DNA from: Colius striatus
Lineage: Eukaryota; Chordata; Aves; Coliiformes; Coliidae
Direction of reading: 5' to 3'
Assembly: GCF_028858725.1 (NCBI RefSeq)
Contig: NC_084774.1
Coordinates: 7,476,001-7,540,000 of the forward strand
Length of the DNA stretch: 64,000 nt
This document shows, piece by piece, positions 1 through 13,523 of the stretch. The notes below the pieces were generated by a model. The model made no database searches. It was given only the letters and a program-made list of their open reading frames with translations, and was not told the DNA's origin. The position numbers and the translations under genes are program-made. Numbering within the stretch: position 1 is the first letter of the stretch; each line of letters begins with the position of its first letter.

Positions 1-3000
1 CCAGTGCTGAGAAGTGCCAGAGAGGTTTGTTTTATTATTGGAATGTGTCATAACTCAGCAGTAATTTAGATACAGAAGAGCTGTGAGACATGAGAAGGCG
101 ATGACTTGAGAGCGTAACCGCAATGTTCATCCAGTTGTCCTGTTGGTAAGTAGTTGCTTGTTTGAGGAAACCACTGAATATAGGTTTTAATGCTGGTGCT
201 GATAGTTCTCATGTGGGCATTGCAGCATCATCCCTGATGGTCTAGGCACATGTGGAGTTAGAAGTGAGCATGCTGAGTGAGAAGAGTGGAGTAGATACTC
301 GACAGGTGGGAGAAGGCCTGTCCCTATCCTGACCTGTGCATAGATGGGGCAGGGGAACCATGGGAGACAGCCATTAAACCTATTGCACAGGCTACAGAGG
401 AGGGGAACTTGGAAACAGCTGAGGAGGTGAGTGAGAGGCTACTGCAGCCTGAGGACTGTAGTCTCTCTTCTCTGTGATGTGGCAAAATGGAAGGAGATAG
501 AGGTTTTTGTGTCTGAAAAGATGTTTGAAGGAGGTCATGGAGATAAGAGAGTCTGATATCATGGAAGAAACCTGAGAAGGAAATGACTGTTTGCTTAAGG
601 CATCAGCCTGACACTACCACCAGTATGGGTTTGCCATTATCTCTGTATAATGCACTGCTAAAGGGTGGATGGTGAAACCTGAAAGCAGAAGCACTTCTTC
701 CCAGAAACCATCACTTGTTCCAGACATGAGTTTGCCCTCATCTGTTAGTGCCCACCTCATGACCCAGCAAGCAGAAGCTGCCCAGGTTGATTGGGATACT
801 TCTCCAGGATGCTGGCCCAGCCTACATTGACTCATGGCTTAGGGACTTCCTCTGCTTCTGACTTTTGTCCTCATTAAATTGTCCAGTTGTTTTTTGAGCC
901 CTTGTTAATGTCCAACAGCACCAGAAAGCTCTGTAGCAGGGAGATACCTACTCCATGGCAGACAGCAGTGTCTGCTGCCCCTCTCTCCTCATTAGGATCT
1001 CTTCTAAAATGTTGGCTGTGGGTTGCACAGAGCTGTAGTGGGGCAGACGCTAATTTTAGCACATTTTGCTGGTTTAATGATGGTAATAGAACATCAATTT
1101 ATAGGTAAGAACAAATTGCCTTTTTATATGGGGAGGAGGATAATTTCTCCTGTGTTACATTATTAAATTTGTAATCTTCATTTTTAATGCTTTGCAAAAG
1201 TGAATATTAACAGAATCTCAAATACAGATCTTAAATTTATGAGCTGCCTTTTTTTTTCCCAAAGCCCTCAAGTTCTGTAATCTGTCTTTAAAGGTGAACT
1301 TCAGCAAGGAAGGAAGTTTTTTTTTTTAAACTTCATAAATTCAAATCCCTTACTCACTACCAATCTCTGGACAAGCTTAAAAGCTCCAAAGATACTTACT
1401 TTTTAAATAGCAGTAATGGATATCTATTTCCATCTTTGCTGAGTGGTGAGTTCTGAGTTCAGACTTACTCCCTAGTGATAAAGGACACTAGAGAGAAATG
1501 ACACATTTTCTTATGCTGTTTGCTAGTGAGGAGGCTGTTGTGATGCTCTTTTTTGTCACCAAGGAAACAGAGGCCTTAATTCTGCAGGCAGGAGGAGGAA
1601 GGGATATTATTTCACTCCTGAGCTTGCTTTGTGGTTTTTTTTTTGACTCCTGATTAGTGACTGTGAATGGGTCACAGTCTGAGGATCCTTCTCTGAAGTT
1701 CACTTTCAAAATCACGTATCCCATCTCCTTGTGTTTGTTTCCATGTTGAAATAACTGAATGCTGGAGCCTGATGGCACAGCTCCTTCTCTTACTGGTAGC
1801 GTGGAGTAGGTGGCTGTATGCGTGTGGGGCAATAGTGCAGTCACTGTACATAGAGATGTGAAACGGAGGGCTCAGGGTGCAGTGGGTGATAGAAGGGGAC
1901 TGTACTTCTCTGACCTTGCCAGTAACATCCTGAGAAGTCCCAAGGCCTCCTTTTGTCAGCCCAGTTTTTTGGTGTGTGAGAACAGAAATGTAAAAGCTAA
2001 CTGTGGGTATAAGGAAGAAGCAAGTTATACAAACACAGGTGCTTCATGAGCAAGGTCATTGCACAGTGTCCGCTCCTGACTTGTTTCAGTACTGTTGGTC
2101 AGCTGTTGCCTGCACATCTTACAAAGAGGTTCCCATCAAGTTTTTTTTGTTAGTTAAATAAACTGTTTTTTCAGTCCTAGATAAAGATGCCTACTGCTCT
2201 GTAATGCATGTTTGATCTTCCTGAACTGGCGATGTTGTCTGCAAGACTGATACTGGCTGTATCACAAGTCTGTACTTTTATTTCTTCTACATCACTTATC
2301 TGCTCTTAGGGAGAGAGAGAGAACTCAGCAAGGTGCTTTAATGCATTTTGCTCATCCTTGCTCCTCCTACAGAATGTATTTAGAAACATTTGGCAGAAAT
2401 CATTGAATTTTGGTGAGCTTCCTGTCATGTACGTGTCATGGGGTAGCCATGCTGCAAACAGCCATCTGCTTCTCATGAAACTGTGCTGGTGTGTGGCTGT
2501 TTTACACTAAGAGTGATTGACACAAATTCCATTCAATACAATATTGTACACTCTAGTGTGTCCCCTCTTGACAAAGGACCAATTCTTCTTGCATCTAATG
2601 GCTGATGAGAAAAACACATCTTCATATTGTTCCTAGAACATATTGATCTGCTGCATTGATAGCTTTTTTCCCCTCAGCTCCAGTAATCATCAGATGTGTT
2701 ATAGTTTGGTTGCTTTCCTGTGTTCCCCAGTATCTTATCAGCAGAGATGAAGATACCATGTCTCTTTTCCAGCTCTGGTCAAAGGGCTTTTTTCTTCTGT
2801 TGGAAACTCAATACTCTCCTTAGACAAAGAGTGAACTGAATTTCACAACGGACTTCAAATAATTTAGGATGGTTTATATCTGAGCACCACTTATGTGCCT
2901 GCAGAAGAGAGACGTAGGAGGCAGTTATGTGTCTGCCATGCTCGTCTGTGGGAGAGTTTATCACTTGGATGAGAGTCTGCATACATCTCTTGAGGGTTTG

Positions 3001-6000
3001 GGCTCTGAAAATTTTGTTTGAATGTTTGTGGAGTTTTTTCCTTAGGAAGTTGCTAGTTGAATTTCAGTGCCTCTGTTTTTTGGTATTGGATGGTGTTTTC
3101 CATGTTTAGCAGCTCAACTTGTCACCAGTTGAAGGTATTTATGATGTATGATTGGCAGAACTTCTTGCTGTGAGGTGAAACCCAGTGTTTTGACCACTTT
3201 GATTTCTTAGTCACCGTGAGGCACTTCACATCGTAAGGCACTACTGTTCCTGTTCTGCTGCTGGGTCCTGAAGCTTGACCCTCTCTTCCAACTGTCCAGA
3301 CATTGGCCAGCAGCCAAATTATCACAGTCACAAAGGGGCAAGATGTTCTCCTTTCACTCCACACAAGCAGAACTTGGCACTTGGGCTGTATTAAAGTGAT
3401 CCTGGAAAGGCATCCATGTGAGAGAACTGGTATGGCTGCAGTGGATCCATTTGCAAGAGCAGAGCTCTCGTTGGCAGACTAGAAGAGCCAGTGAGCAAGT
3501 GGAGCTGCTGCTATGCCAAAGCCTCTGTCTGCTTGCCAGAATGAGCTGGGCTCTTCCCCAGGCTTTCAGGATACACAGCTACCCTCTGTGCTCACCTCTT
3601 CAGCACCACAAACTTGCTGCAAGCAGAGGTCTTTGTACTGTTCTTGATACCACTTTTGGGGGAAAAAAATGATTCCCTGTAGTGCAGTGGTGGTGGGATG
3701 TGGTATTTGCCTGACACAATGGGCACTGCACAGCCAAGGATCTGTCACAGGATGTCTCTGAGTCAAGGCAATGTGTGTAGAATTAGAAGGGGAAAACGTG
3801 CTGGCTGGCTTGCGTCCTTTAGCTTTTGCTACAGGTATTACATGAAAGCACCTTTGGTGAAGCCAGACACAGGTAGTTGTGTCATCTGGTGAAATTGCCT
3901 GGAATTAGAAGCTGAATGCCTGAAATTGTTTGACTTCTCTGGAAACAAGACCATCATCTCCCCCTCTCTGCCTCCATGGTGGATCAAATAACTGCTTCCA
4001 AATGGACCCAAGTTATTAATCAGTGTGTATAATTAAAGTCAACTCCCTGTGAATTTGATCATTCATTTCCTTAAGGAAAATATGATGAAGTAATTACAAC
4101 CCAAGCAAAACACAAATCAAATGCTATTCTAAGTGCCATTCTGCACCATTATTCTAGTTTATGAATGACTCCAGAGTTCTGTGGCTTCTTGCCTGTTAGA
4201 GAAATGTGACTGGTTTTAATTGGGTTTATAACGAATGAACAAAAGGTTGTGTGACTCATTCACTACGCTGAGCCCGTGACTCGCTCTTTGTGTTCACATA
4301 CACATGGTCTTGACAAAGCTGCTCATTCCTAAATGAACCTCAGCAGGACAGAAGAAAAGGGAAAATCTTTGCTAATAAATCTGACCTTGTCAGATCTTTC
4401 CCTTTGAATTTGATCTGTGTCAAAACTAAACTTTATCTACCTTGACTGTGAATTTGAGGGAGGCAATTATTTCTTCAGTATGTAAGCCAGAGCCCTGTCC
4501 TCGTCTTGTCCCCATCATTCCTATCTAGCAGTACTTTCCAGTTTCAGGCAAATTTGGTAGAGAAGAAGATACATAGACTCTACAAATGCTGTGAAAAGAT
4601 AGCTCTGGGTATAGAGAAAGACCCAAATTCTTCTCTTACAGTGATGCTTTCTAGCTGCCATAGTTCTGTGAAGTCACCTCATTTTCGTGATCCTCTTCTA
4701 AATTGAGAGGTTTTCAGCAGCTTGGGCTTGTTCGTATTTCAGGTCCTGGACTTAAGCAACATCCTCAGAGTTATTAATAGTGCAAGATGGAACAGAACTA
4801 GGACAGAGTGCTCTGGTTCAACTCACTTGTAATTAAGTAGATACCCTGACCTGGCCTTCATAACTGATGTTGATCAGCTTGTTTTTTTGGTGGGTTTTTA
4901 AGTTATCTTGCTCAAGCAAAAAAAAGATGCAGAAGATGAAGAAAGGCCTGGGATATTGTCTGTCCCAGACAGGCAGCTCATCCAGAGATGCCTGGTGCTG
5001 CATCTGCAGTCCGCTGCTCATCTGTCCCTCAGGACCTGGGCCTGCTCACCTTTGGGTTTCACTGGAGGCTGCTGGAGGAATGCAGTGCATTTTCTGTATG
5101 CATGTGGGCATTGCATTTAATCAGACTGTCCTGCAAAGCATGGCAGATAGAGGGAAGAGAAGGGGGCAGCACGCTCCATTTTCTTATAAAAATAACAAAG
5201 CAGAAGCAGCCCTCAGTGAAGCCATTTGGATCCTGCTGCTGCAAACAAAATAGGGACATGGAAAGAATGCTAAAGAGTCAGATCTAGCTGCAAAGAAGTT
5301 CCCATGAAATGCTCTGAAAGAAACAAATGTTTTCGTAGTGTTATGGTACTGTGACTTATGGTGAAAAGCTAAACAATTTTTTCTATGGCAGTCAAAAACC
5401 TGTTTAAAAATGATTGGCTGTGGAATAGACATTAATCTTTTGGTTTCTTAGCTTTCTCTGCTGTGAGTGAAGGAAAAAAATGTCAAAACTACTTTATTTT
5501 CCTGGTTACATATTGGCTGCAGAACTTTTCATTTAGACATTTTCCAATCAGAATTTTGGCCATTTAAATGTTTTTATATAAATGAATTATCAGAAAGGTC
5601 AAAAGTAAAAATAGTGTTGTGGGAACTGTTTGTTTTTAACCTCAAAAGGAGGAAAAACTATATCCCTTTTTCCTAGTTGAAGACATGAAAATGGGTGTCT
5701 TAAAGGTAGGAAGTGAAATGGATGATTTAGCAGTGCTCACCCAACTGACAAGAGGTGATAACATTGGACTGGGGGTGGAGAGCTGCTAAAATGCAGAGCT
5801 GCATTTAAACCACACTGCAGCTCAGACCAGCTTGGAGAAGACACTTGCTGTAGTGGTGGCTGAGGAGCTGGATATCTGGTCTGGATTGCAGGGCTGTTAG
5901 GAGCTTAAAAACTGCTGGATGGGGTTTGGCGCTTCCCCTGCCCACAGTGGGGGCATGGGAGAGGTGTGGAGGAGAAATGCTCTTCTAGGGTTATCTCCCT

Positions 6001-9000
6001 GGGGTGGGAGGGAAGGGTAGGCTGTGCAGGGGAGCATCAGAACTGTTTTTAGCATTTATAGGAAGGAAGAGGAAGAAAGTTAGCTTTGTCCTGCTTAAAT
6101 TAAGCTACTGTTAGCCTTGAAAAATAGGCTACAGCTTTAGGAAGACTTGCAGGACTCCTGTGCCTTGCACAGCTATGTAACGACTTGCTCTTCGGCCAGA
6201 GGAAGTTTTCTGTTGTGCATCTCAATCAGTAGGCAAAGAAGGGAAGACACATTCTGAGACTGCTGCCAGGTGCCTACTTAATAAAAATAACCCTGGGAAT
6301 TATTTTTGTTTCTCTTTTAATGGTGAGGAAGAAGAAAAAATGGTGGCTTTGGGGGGAGTTAGTTTGATGTGCACCCATCTGGGCACAGGTGTGCCCAGTG
6401 CCTGTCAGTGTGGGTGTTATGATGAGAGGAAGCTTTTGTGTGCTAAAATACCACAGTGGCCCCAGAGTAGTAGGATGAGCCAGTGCTATGCTATGGGTGG
6501 GAGCTTGGAGGAGATGTCTCACTGGCATCTCCATAGGCTGCCCATGCAGGTAGAGTCTCCTGGCCCTGCTCTGCATTCAGCTGGGGTCGGCAGCTCTCAC
6601 AGCAGTACAAGTAGTTGTTAATTTTGCCATTTCCTGGCACTCACAATAAGAGTTGACTGACCTTTCCCAGCCCTGTGGATGTACTTAATCTGCACAGATT
6701 AAGAATTAAAATGTTGAGTTTTATTTCCAGCCCGCAGAAGATTTTCTGCTTAATTTGGAAGGAAAGGGTGTGATGTCTGAAACTAGGACAAGGGGAATGA
6801 AGCAAAGAGCCTGATTAGTGCCCCTGCTTATCCCCAGCCATCTTCTGTCATTTCTGGTGGATTATTCAGGCTGTGATGATAGTGTAGCATGTTCTGGAGC
6901 ACAGTACAAACTGCCTCTCTTTAGGTGCTCATAATTCACACTCCATTAGGATGTCGATGTAGGGAATACTTGGCAGGATGTCAGAGCTTGCCAGGCATGA
7001 CAAGATTGAGTTCATCTGGCTAAACTGCATTCTGAAGTGACAATCCAGTATTTATATTTTACTTTTTTTCCCTCAGCAGTAGCATCCTCTTAGGAGAGCA
7101 GCATGGCTTGCTCCAAACACAGACAGTGGTGTAAAAGGGTGTGTGATGCCCACCCCGGCAGCTGCTCCACTCAGCGTGTGCCAGGCTAGTGCAGGTGTTG
7201 GATATTCATGCAAGGCTGTGGGAAGACTTCTCTCTTTTTCCTTTTGAGGCTGAACAATGGGATTCTCTTACTCATCTCAGAATCGATTCATGGCACATGA
7301 ATCTTAGCATGTATCTGTAGGGATTCAGTATCTGACTAAACGGAAACCAATCTTTTTAAACCCACTAGGAACAGTAATGCAGTGACAAAGTTTGAGGCAG
7401 AGAAGCTAAAGCATTAGCTCTTTTCTCAGAATATTTGAAGATTAGTAGGTAAAATGACCATCACTTCAGCAGTCTCACAGGGTGCTGAGCTGAGACTCCC
7501 ACTACTGCTTTTTGCCCACAGACATGCTAAAGATCAGTTGTTGGACTTGGAACCCTTCTAATCTCAGCAGGTGAAAATACCCAGATGGGTGCTTGGTGTT
7601 TTTCCTTCTTCATTTTCAGCCCCAAAGTGACATACATCATCTTTTCTCTGGGACAGGTCTTCATGGAGAAGAAAGCAAGAACCAACTCTGTTTTTGACCT
7701 TAAGGGTGAAGTGTGTGGCCATGGGAAATGAAAGGGATTTTGAAATGGTGTTTGAGCTGAGGATAGAGCAGGCAGATTTGGAATAAACTGCTGCATAGCT
7801 TGGGGTATATCCCCTTTGCTGCAGTCAGCTGTTGTCCCACCCAGCCAGACACCCCTGGTACCCCTGGGTGCTGACTGCAGATGCACTCTGCTGTCACAGA
7901 TGTTTATCCCCCTCATCTTTGCTCATCTCTGCCCCTACATGACCTACAACATGCTCTGAAGGGTACATTGACTCAGTCAGATGGGTTTTTCTGTTTCCCT
8001 GCTGGGGTTGTCGATTCTTCATGCTTTATAAGTGCTGCTTTGTACCTGGGCCTCATTTTAGAGCAAGGCAGATAATTCACTTGCAGAGGAACCCAGGTGT
8101 GAAGCCAGAGAGCAGGATCTGCCCAGGTCAATACCCTGCAGCATGTGTGGATGCAAATCGATGTGTGCTGCTTGGCTTGGCTAAGAAAAGCAATAGAAAT
8201 ACAGTCTTTTTGCTCAGCCTTGGACTAGTCTTTCCTGAAAAATACAAAATGGTGAACTGTCCAGAGCTTTGCAATAGGAATAAATGAAAGTAAGCATCCA
8301 ACTGGTTTCCCTTTCTGATTTTCCCCTTGGACCCCAAGGTGAGATTTAGGAAGGAAAAAAAGCCAAACAGGCTGTTTTGCCAGACCTTTGGTGTGCATTG
8401 AGTGGCCTGTGTTGGTGCTGTCTGGGCATGTGCTTTGGGTATCAATGTGTTCTGTGCTTGGAAGCAGTTGGTTAATTTAGAAGCAAAGCTGATTGAGTTG
8501 AAATTCAATCAGTTCCTGATCTTAGGGTTAAATCAGTGGTCTGTAGCATGTGCATCATACAGTGTTTTCCTTTGTGTTGGTAGCATCCAGCAAATTGAGT
8601 GAACACAGGGAGGAAAATGGGAAACAAAAAGGAAAAAGAGAAATAAAGTAGAAGGTAGCTGGATGAGGGCAAAGTAGGCAACAAGAGAGGAGGATGTGAA
8701 AGGGTAAAGGTGAAAGGGACACACACTGTGACTCTCAAACATCAATTCAAACATCTAGTGTAGAGTAATTCTGAGTAATAATCATATAAATCATGACCTT
8801 GGGGTGAGCTATTGCAGAACTCACATTTTTTTCAAGATCTGATGTCCTCAGAGTGCGGAGAGACCTATCAGTAACAGAAAGGAGGGGCTTCAAGGAGTTG
8901 TGTGTTAGACTGATACAGAAAAGGATATGAGGAATGGTGACTCTTTCCTTGGGATAGAGAGAAGGGGACAATGCCACTCTTAGATATTTACTTCCCACCT

Positions 9001-12000
9001 TAAAGATTAAGGCAAATAGAATTCCTGGTGGCAGTTGGTTCTGTCCCAGGAGTGGCATTGTCCTTGAAGAGCTGCCTCTTGATTTGGTTGATGGCTGAAA
9101 ATATATTTAAGGAAGGGAATTGTCCAAAGGATGCTCTTCTCTGGGCAGGACACCCTCACAGTCACCCTGCTCCATCCATTACTGAGTTGTCTGGAGGAAA
9201 CTTTTCATTAGTTGGTCTGATGTAACTCACAGACAGAGTTAAGGGAAACATGATAATGAGATCTAATTAATAAAGAATAAAATTATGGGAATATAATTAA
9301 TACCAGCCAAGAAAGATTTAGGGAAAATGGGTCTTGTTAGATGTTGTGGATTTTTTTTTCTTCTCTGAGTTTTAGTAGAAGCAGATATCTGGGTAAATGT
9401 GATAAGTATGTAAAGGTTCTGTCCTAGAACAACATGACCCTAAAAAATGTGACAGTGGTAAATAGATTAAAAACTTACTTCACATCTCAAAAAGCAGTTG
9501 TCAAGGAAAAGCTTCAAAGGCAGGAGACTCTTTTGAAGGCTGGGTGCTAGTCAGTGTTTTCATTTTATTTGGAGCAAGCTGGAGTTTAAACCTCACTTAA
9601 TTCACAGGCAAGAGGCACATTAGCAGGATAATAATAAGTATTGAGGGTGTGAGAGTTGGTCTTTCCACTGTCTCCTTTCAAATAAAATGGGTTTTCTTAA
9701 CGTATTTCTTCATGGAACATTCTACAAGGTCATAACAGCAGGACAGGCAGAGAATGCTCAACATCCAGATGAGGTGTGATGCTGCACCAAGGGCTTACTG
9801 TGGTCTTGGGAGATGCAAGCAGAAGCAGTGAAGATGAGAGTCCGAACTGATTTTTACCACTATACATGTTTTTGCACTAAAATACAGTCTCCAGTTCTGC
9901 TTTGCATGTTCTCAAAGGGACATTTAAAATCTGGAGAGGTTGTTAAAAAGATTCAAGGGCAAGAGGGGGAGGAAAAAAAGCCGGAGCATGAGAAACATAA
10001 AGAGCTCAGACTGTTTAACTTGTCAAAAAAGATTGAGAGATGACTGGATTATGCTGCAGAAGAGACTTTATAGCAAGAACACAAAGCAGCCCTCATGGGG
10101 AAGGGCTTTAAAAAACCTGATGACTGAAAGCTGAAACTAGACAAACTTAAGTTGTATCTTTAAATGTCAGATAGTAAAATAAACTCACATGCAAATGGCA
10201 GATTCTTCATCTCTTGATATCTTCGTATCCAGAGTGCATAGCTTTCTAGAAGATGTTCTTATGCCAAACATAAATTCTTTGGCTGAACAGAGCAACATTT
10301 AAGTGCCTGTCAAAGCAGAAAACTTGGCAAAGTGTCTGCTGATCCCTTCTGGTTCCTGGTGTCTGAGATGCTAGATATCTTCAGTCTGGGTGTTTGGGCA
10401 AAAAATGTCTTCTTCCCGAGGTCATGCTGAAGCTGAATCTCCCCTTCAGGTGTGTGTTGCCCTGCAGGCTTGACTGGCTGCTTGTCACTTGCTCAACTGG
10501 AAAAAGTTCAGGGAGTAAATCTGGAGCACAAGATGTCAGGTAAGGGAGGAGGCACAGCCCCTGTACGATGCTTCATGCTGGCCACAAAGGGTTGCCAGTA
10601 GGTGACTATGGCTTGTGAAATTTTGGGTCCACAAGCCAAAAAACAGTTCAGCTTTGTACATATTTCATTTCCTTTCTAGATGTGCTATTTCTTGTCTGCC
10701 CATCTCATCTGAGGGGGTTAAAACACTGGTTTTGTAACATGTGAACTATGGGTAAAGTTGGACTAAAGGATTTAAGTGTGAATGATTTAGGAACCTCTGT
10801 CCTGTTCCTGATGGCATCTCTGGTGCTTGTACCAATCTTTTCTCCTCTTTCAGTCTTGACTCTAGCTGCAGTGCTTTGGATGGTTGCCTTTTTCGCAAAG
10901 CAGGTGCCTTCTCTTCTGCTTAAGGTAAACTTCTGGCAAAAAGAGACTGGAGGGAGGAAAGATTTGTGAGAGATTTCTTGAGAGTAACAGGAGATGGTTT
11001 GTGAGATAACAGCAGTCACTGTGCATCCCTACCTGGAAGAGGAGAATTCTTCTCATCTACTCCTATCTTCTTGTTTTCTACAGCGTTTTTTTTTTTCTTT
11101 ATTTAATAATAATATCCATGTGTTCTGGCTGTGAAAGCAATCAGGAATACTGGAAAACAACTCATACACAGAACCAGCAGTGCAAAGTGTGCTTGTGGTG
11201 CTCCAGCTGAAGTTGGCCCGTGTCAGCCGAATCACCTCTCGTGCAGTGCTCTGGTACTGCCCATCTGCACAGTGCTGCCTTTCCTGTCTGTGGGCACTTG
11301 AGCTTTATGACACTAGCTTTGAATCGGGAGGTGGCTGATGGCTTTAGAACAACCCAAAGTTGTTGCCTCTTTCATCTGACCCAAGACTCTTGTTTGTTGC
11401 CAGCTGTGGATGCTGAGTCTTCTGAGTATCTCTTTAGACTGGGGAAATGAGAGTTTTCTAACCAGATGTTGCATAGTTGGGCAGCTGGGTGGTTTTGTTT
11501 CTTACATTTATGTTGTTTGCTGCTTTGACTGTGGCTGCCTGCCAAGGCTCTTGTAAGGCTCAACCTAGAAGGCACAGAAGGATGAGTGTTCTGAGTGCAC
11601 ACATGAAGGAGGGGTGGACATTGATGGGTGTAGATGACTAAGACATTGTTTATGGAGATAAATGTGAGACAAATTAAATGGACCATCAAGTCTGCTCACA
11701 AGGCCCTGGGATGCTCTCTTGAGAGGAACCTAGAAACCCCATCAGAGGATGCAGCAAGCTGTGAAAGGCTTGTAGGCAGTGCCTCGAAGGGAACTGTTCT
11801 GCAGTGGAGGGGGAAGTAGGCATGGCTGTTTCATGAAGCTTTACTTTTATTGATGCCTATGTTATTATTCTTGCCTGAAGGTTTGGATTTTGAAAGCAGT
11901 TAAAAATATGTTTTGTGTTTGTGTAACTTCCTGATTTATACCATGTGCTTCATACACTGCTCTAGGCACACAAACAATACAAACTGTAGTTAATGTTAAC

Positions 12001-13381
12001 CCACACCATGCGTATTCCATCCTGTCAGCCCGCGGGGATGTGCAGACACGTGCTGCACCATATGTGGGGGCAGCAGCTGGTGCAGAGCCCTGGGGCCAAG
12101 GCATTTACCCAGTTGGAAACCTCATTACAGCAGAGGAAAAGAAACTTTATAGAAGATTTTTTGCCTTTACATTTCAGTGTAGGTATCATTTGAGAGGTAG
12201 GATAGGAAGCATTTACAGTATCTTACTGATGTATATGGGTTTTTATAAAGTGCGTGTTCACACCAAGATCCAAAGAAAAGTGGTTTTGGACAAGCAGCTT
12301 GCTATACAGATAACAATGTTCTAGGTATTTTAGACAGGTGGTTCTTCTCATATTTCCACAGTATTTGTGAAAGATTTATTTTCTCTAATACTTCAGGATC
12401 CTGAGTTTTCTAGACTCAATAGCTGGATCATTTCTTTTCCAGAGTGATGCTCAAAAAGCTAGTGGGTTTCTGAGAGCATTGTGGGTCAGAGACTTGAATT
12501 CAGGTTAATGTGTAGGCACCTTTAAAGGTTTTAGATAATTCTGTTCAGAGTTTTTGTTCAGAAAACCTGAACAGGTGTGCTTCAGGATGAGTGCTTTGTG
12601 TGGGGTGAAATCTGGAGCTTCCTAACACCAGCTAAAGCAATTAATAGTAATGGTATTCATTACATATTCATTACATAACGTGGTTTGTTCCGAGAAACAG
12701 ACTGCTAGAGATGGAGGATGAAAATAGCAGCTGTTAATTTCAGAGGGCTGAGCCTCTGAAGGCTGCACCCAGGAGGAACCAGAACCTACTTAATTCCCGT
12801 TGCAATGTGGCCGAGGGTGTGTATGAAGGGGAATAGTCCTCTCCAGGGTTTTCCACTGCTGGTGCCTTTCCAGCTGCCACGAAGAAATGTTTTGGTTGTG
12901 CCCAGCTATTTTCCTATGACCCACCCTGAGAAGGCTCTTGCTTTAAGGCAGCACCAGAGCTGCTGTGGCTTTTTCCTCTCATCTTCTCCCTTGATGCTCA
13001 CCAGGAGCTGCGGCTCTTTGCTGCTCCACATGGTGTGAGGCAGCAGCGTGGGATGTAGGAAATGTTTAGAGGCATGGGCAGGCTGTACACCTCAGCTGTG
13101 TTCCCACACTCCATGTACAGCCAGCTTGTCTGTCTGCATGCACCTGTGCTCAATGCATAATGAACTGGTATGAATGGCTGGAGTAGGTAGGGTGGTATGT
13201 ATGTTTTGAGCTTCTGCTGGGGCACTGCCTTTGTTTCAGAGGTGACTGGGAGCTGCTGAGGAACAAAACACCATGTGAGTGCAAAGTGGTGCCTGGCTGC
13301 CAGATGCCAGGCTGATCTTCTGAAATGTTGCAGAGGCTCTGGGAACAGTCTCTGACTGCCTTTTCTCCCCTTTTTTCCTAG
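1..13381 (+). other. RIMS4: RIMS4 intron 1 (3' part)
   Basis: No coding exon is recognisable here. The stretch is moderately AT-rich, lacks a CpG island, and its open frames are short and mutually overlapping, as expected by chance. RIMS4 exon 1 (about 31 codons in mammals, GC-rich) is not seen, so this is read as the 3' part of a long first intron that begins upstream of the window. It ends in a pyrimidine-rich acceptor (CCCCTTTTTTCCTAG) at 13381. Contents worth noting are an AP-1-like cluster near 4.1-4.3 kb and an old CR1/L3-like fragment near 10 kb, both listed separately. Confidence 0.75.
9985..10180 (+). mobile_element. Old CR1/L3-like fragment
   Basis: The sequence GACTGTTTAACTTGTCAAAA, later AAACTAGACAAACTTAAG, resembles ancient CR1/L3-type elements (the 'gctgtttagcctggcaaaa' and 'aagctagacaaattca' segments). 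It is strongly diverged and has no clear ends, so family assignment is tentative. Confidence 0.45.
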
Positions 13382-13523
13382 ATGGGGATGGTCGGAGACT
13401 CAAAGGAGCCATCCAGAGGAGCACAGAAACTGGGCTGGCTGTCGAAATGCCCAGCCGGACCGTCCGTCAAGCCAGCCATGAGTCCATCGAGGACAGCATG
13501 AACAGCTATGGCTCAGAGGGAAA
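13382..13523 (+). CDS. RIMS4: RIMS4 coding exon 2
   Basis: RIMS4 (regulating synaptic membrane exocytosis 4, gamma-RIM) is a short RIM-family protein with a single C-terminal C2B-type domain and no zinc-finger, PDZ or C2A region; it acts at synapses and in neuronal morphology. This 142-nt exon encodes the N-terminal linker and includes RRLKGAIQRSTETGLAVEMP and ASHESIEDSMNSYGSEG, which match the known RIMS3/RIMS4 linker almost residue for residue. It starts with two bases of a split codon after an AG acceptor and ends with two bases of another (AA) before GTAAGT. The split codon joins to exon 3 as Asn. RIMS4 is preferred over RIMS3 because of its neighbour KCNK15 and because the later exons give the RIMS4 length. 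Exon 1 and the initiator Met are outside the window. Confidence 0.96.

Noticed and set aside
13382-13400. ATG at the first base of RIMS4 exon 2 as an alternative start
   Set aside because: It is out of frame with the conserved RIM linker, and the AG|AT boundary is a standard acceptor.
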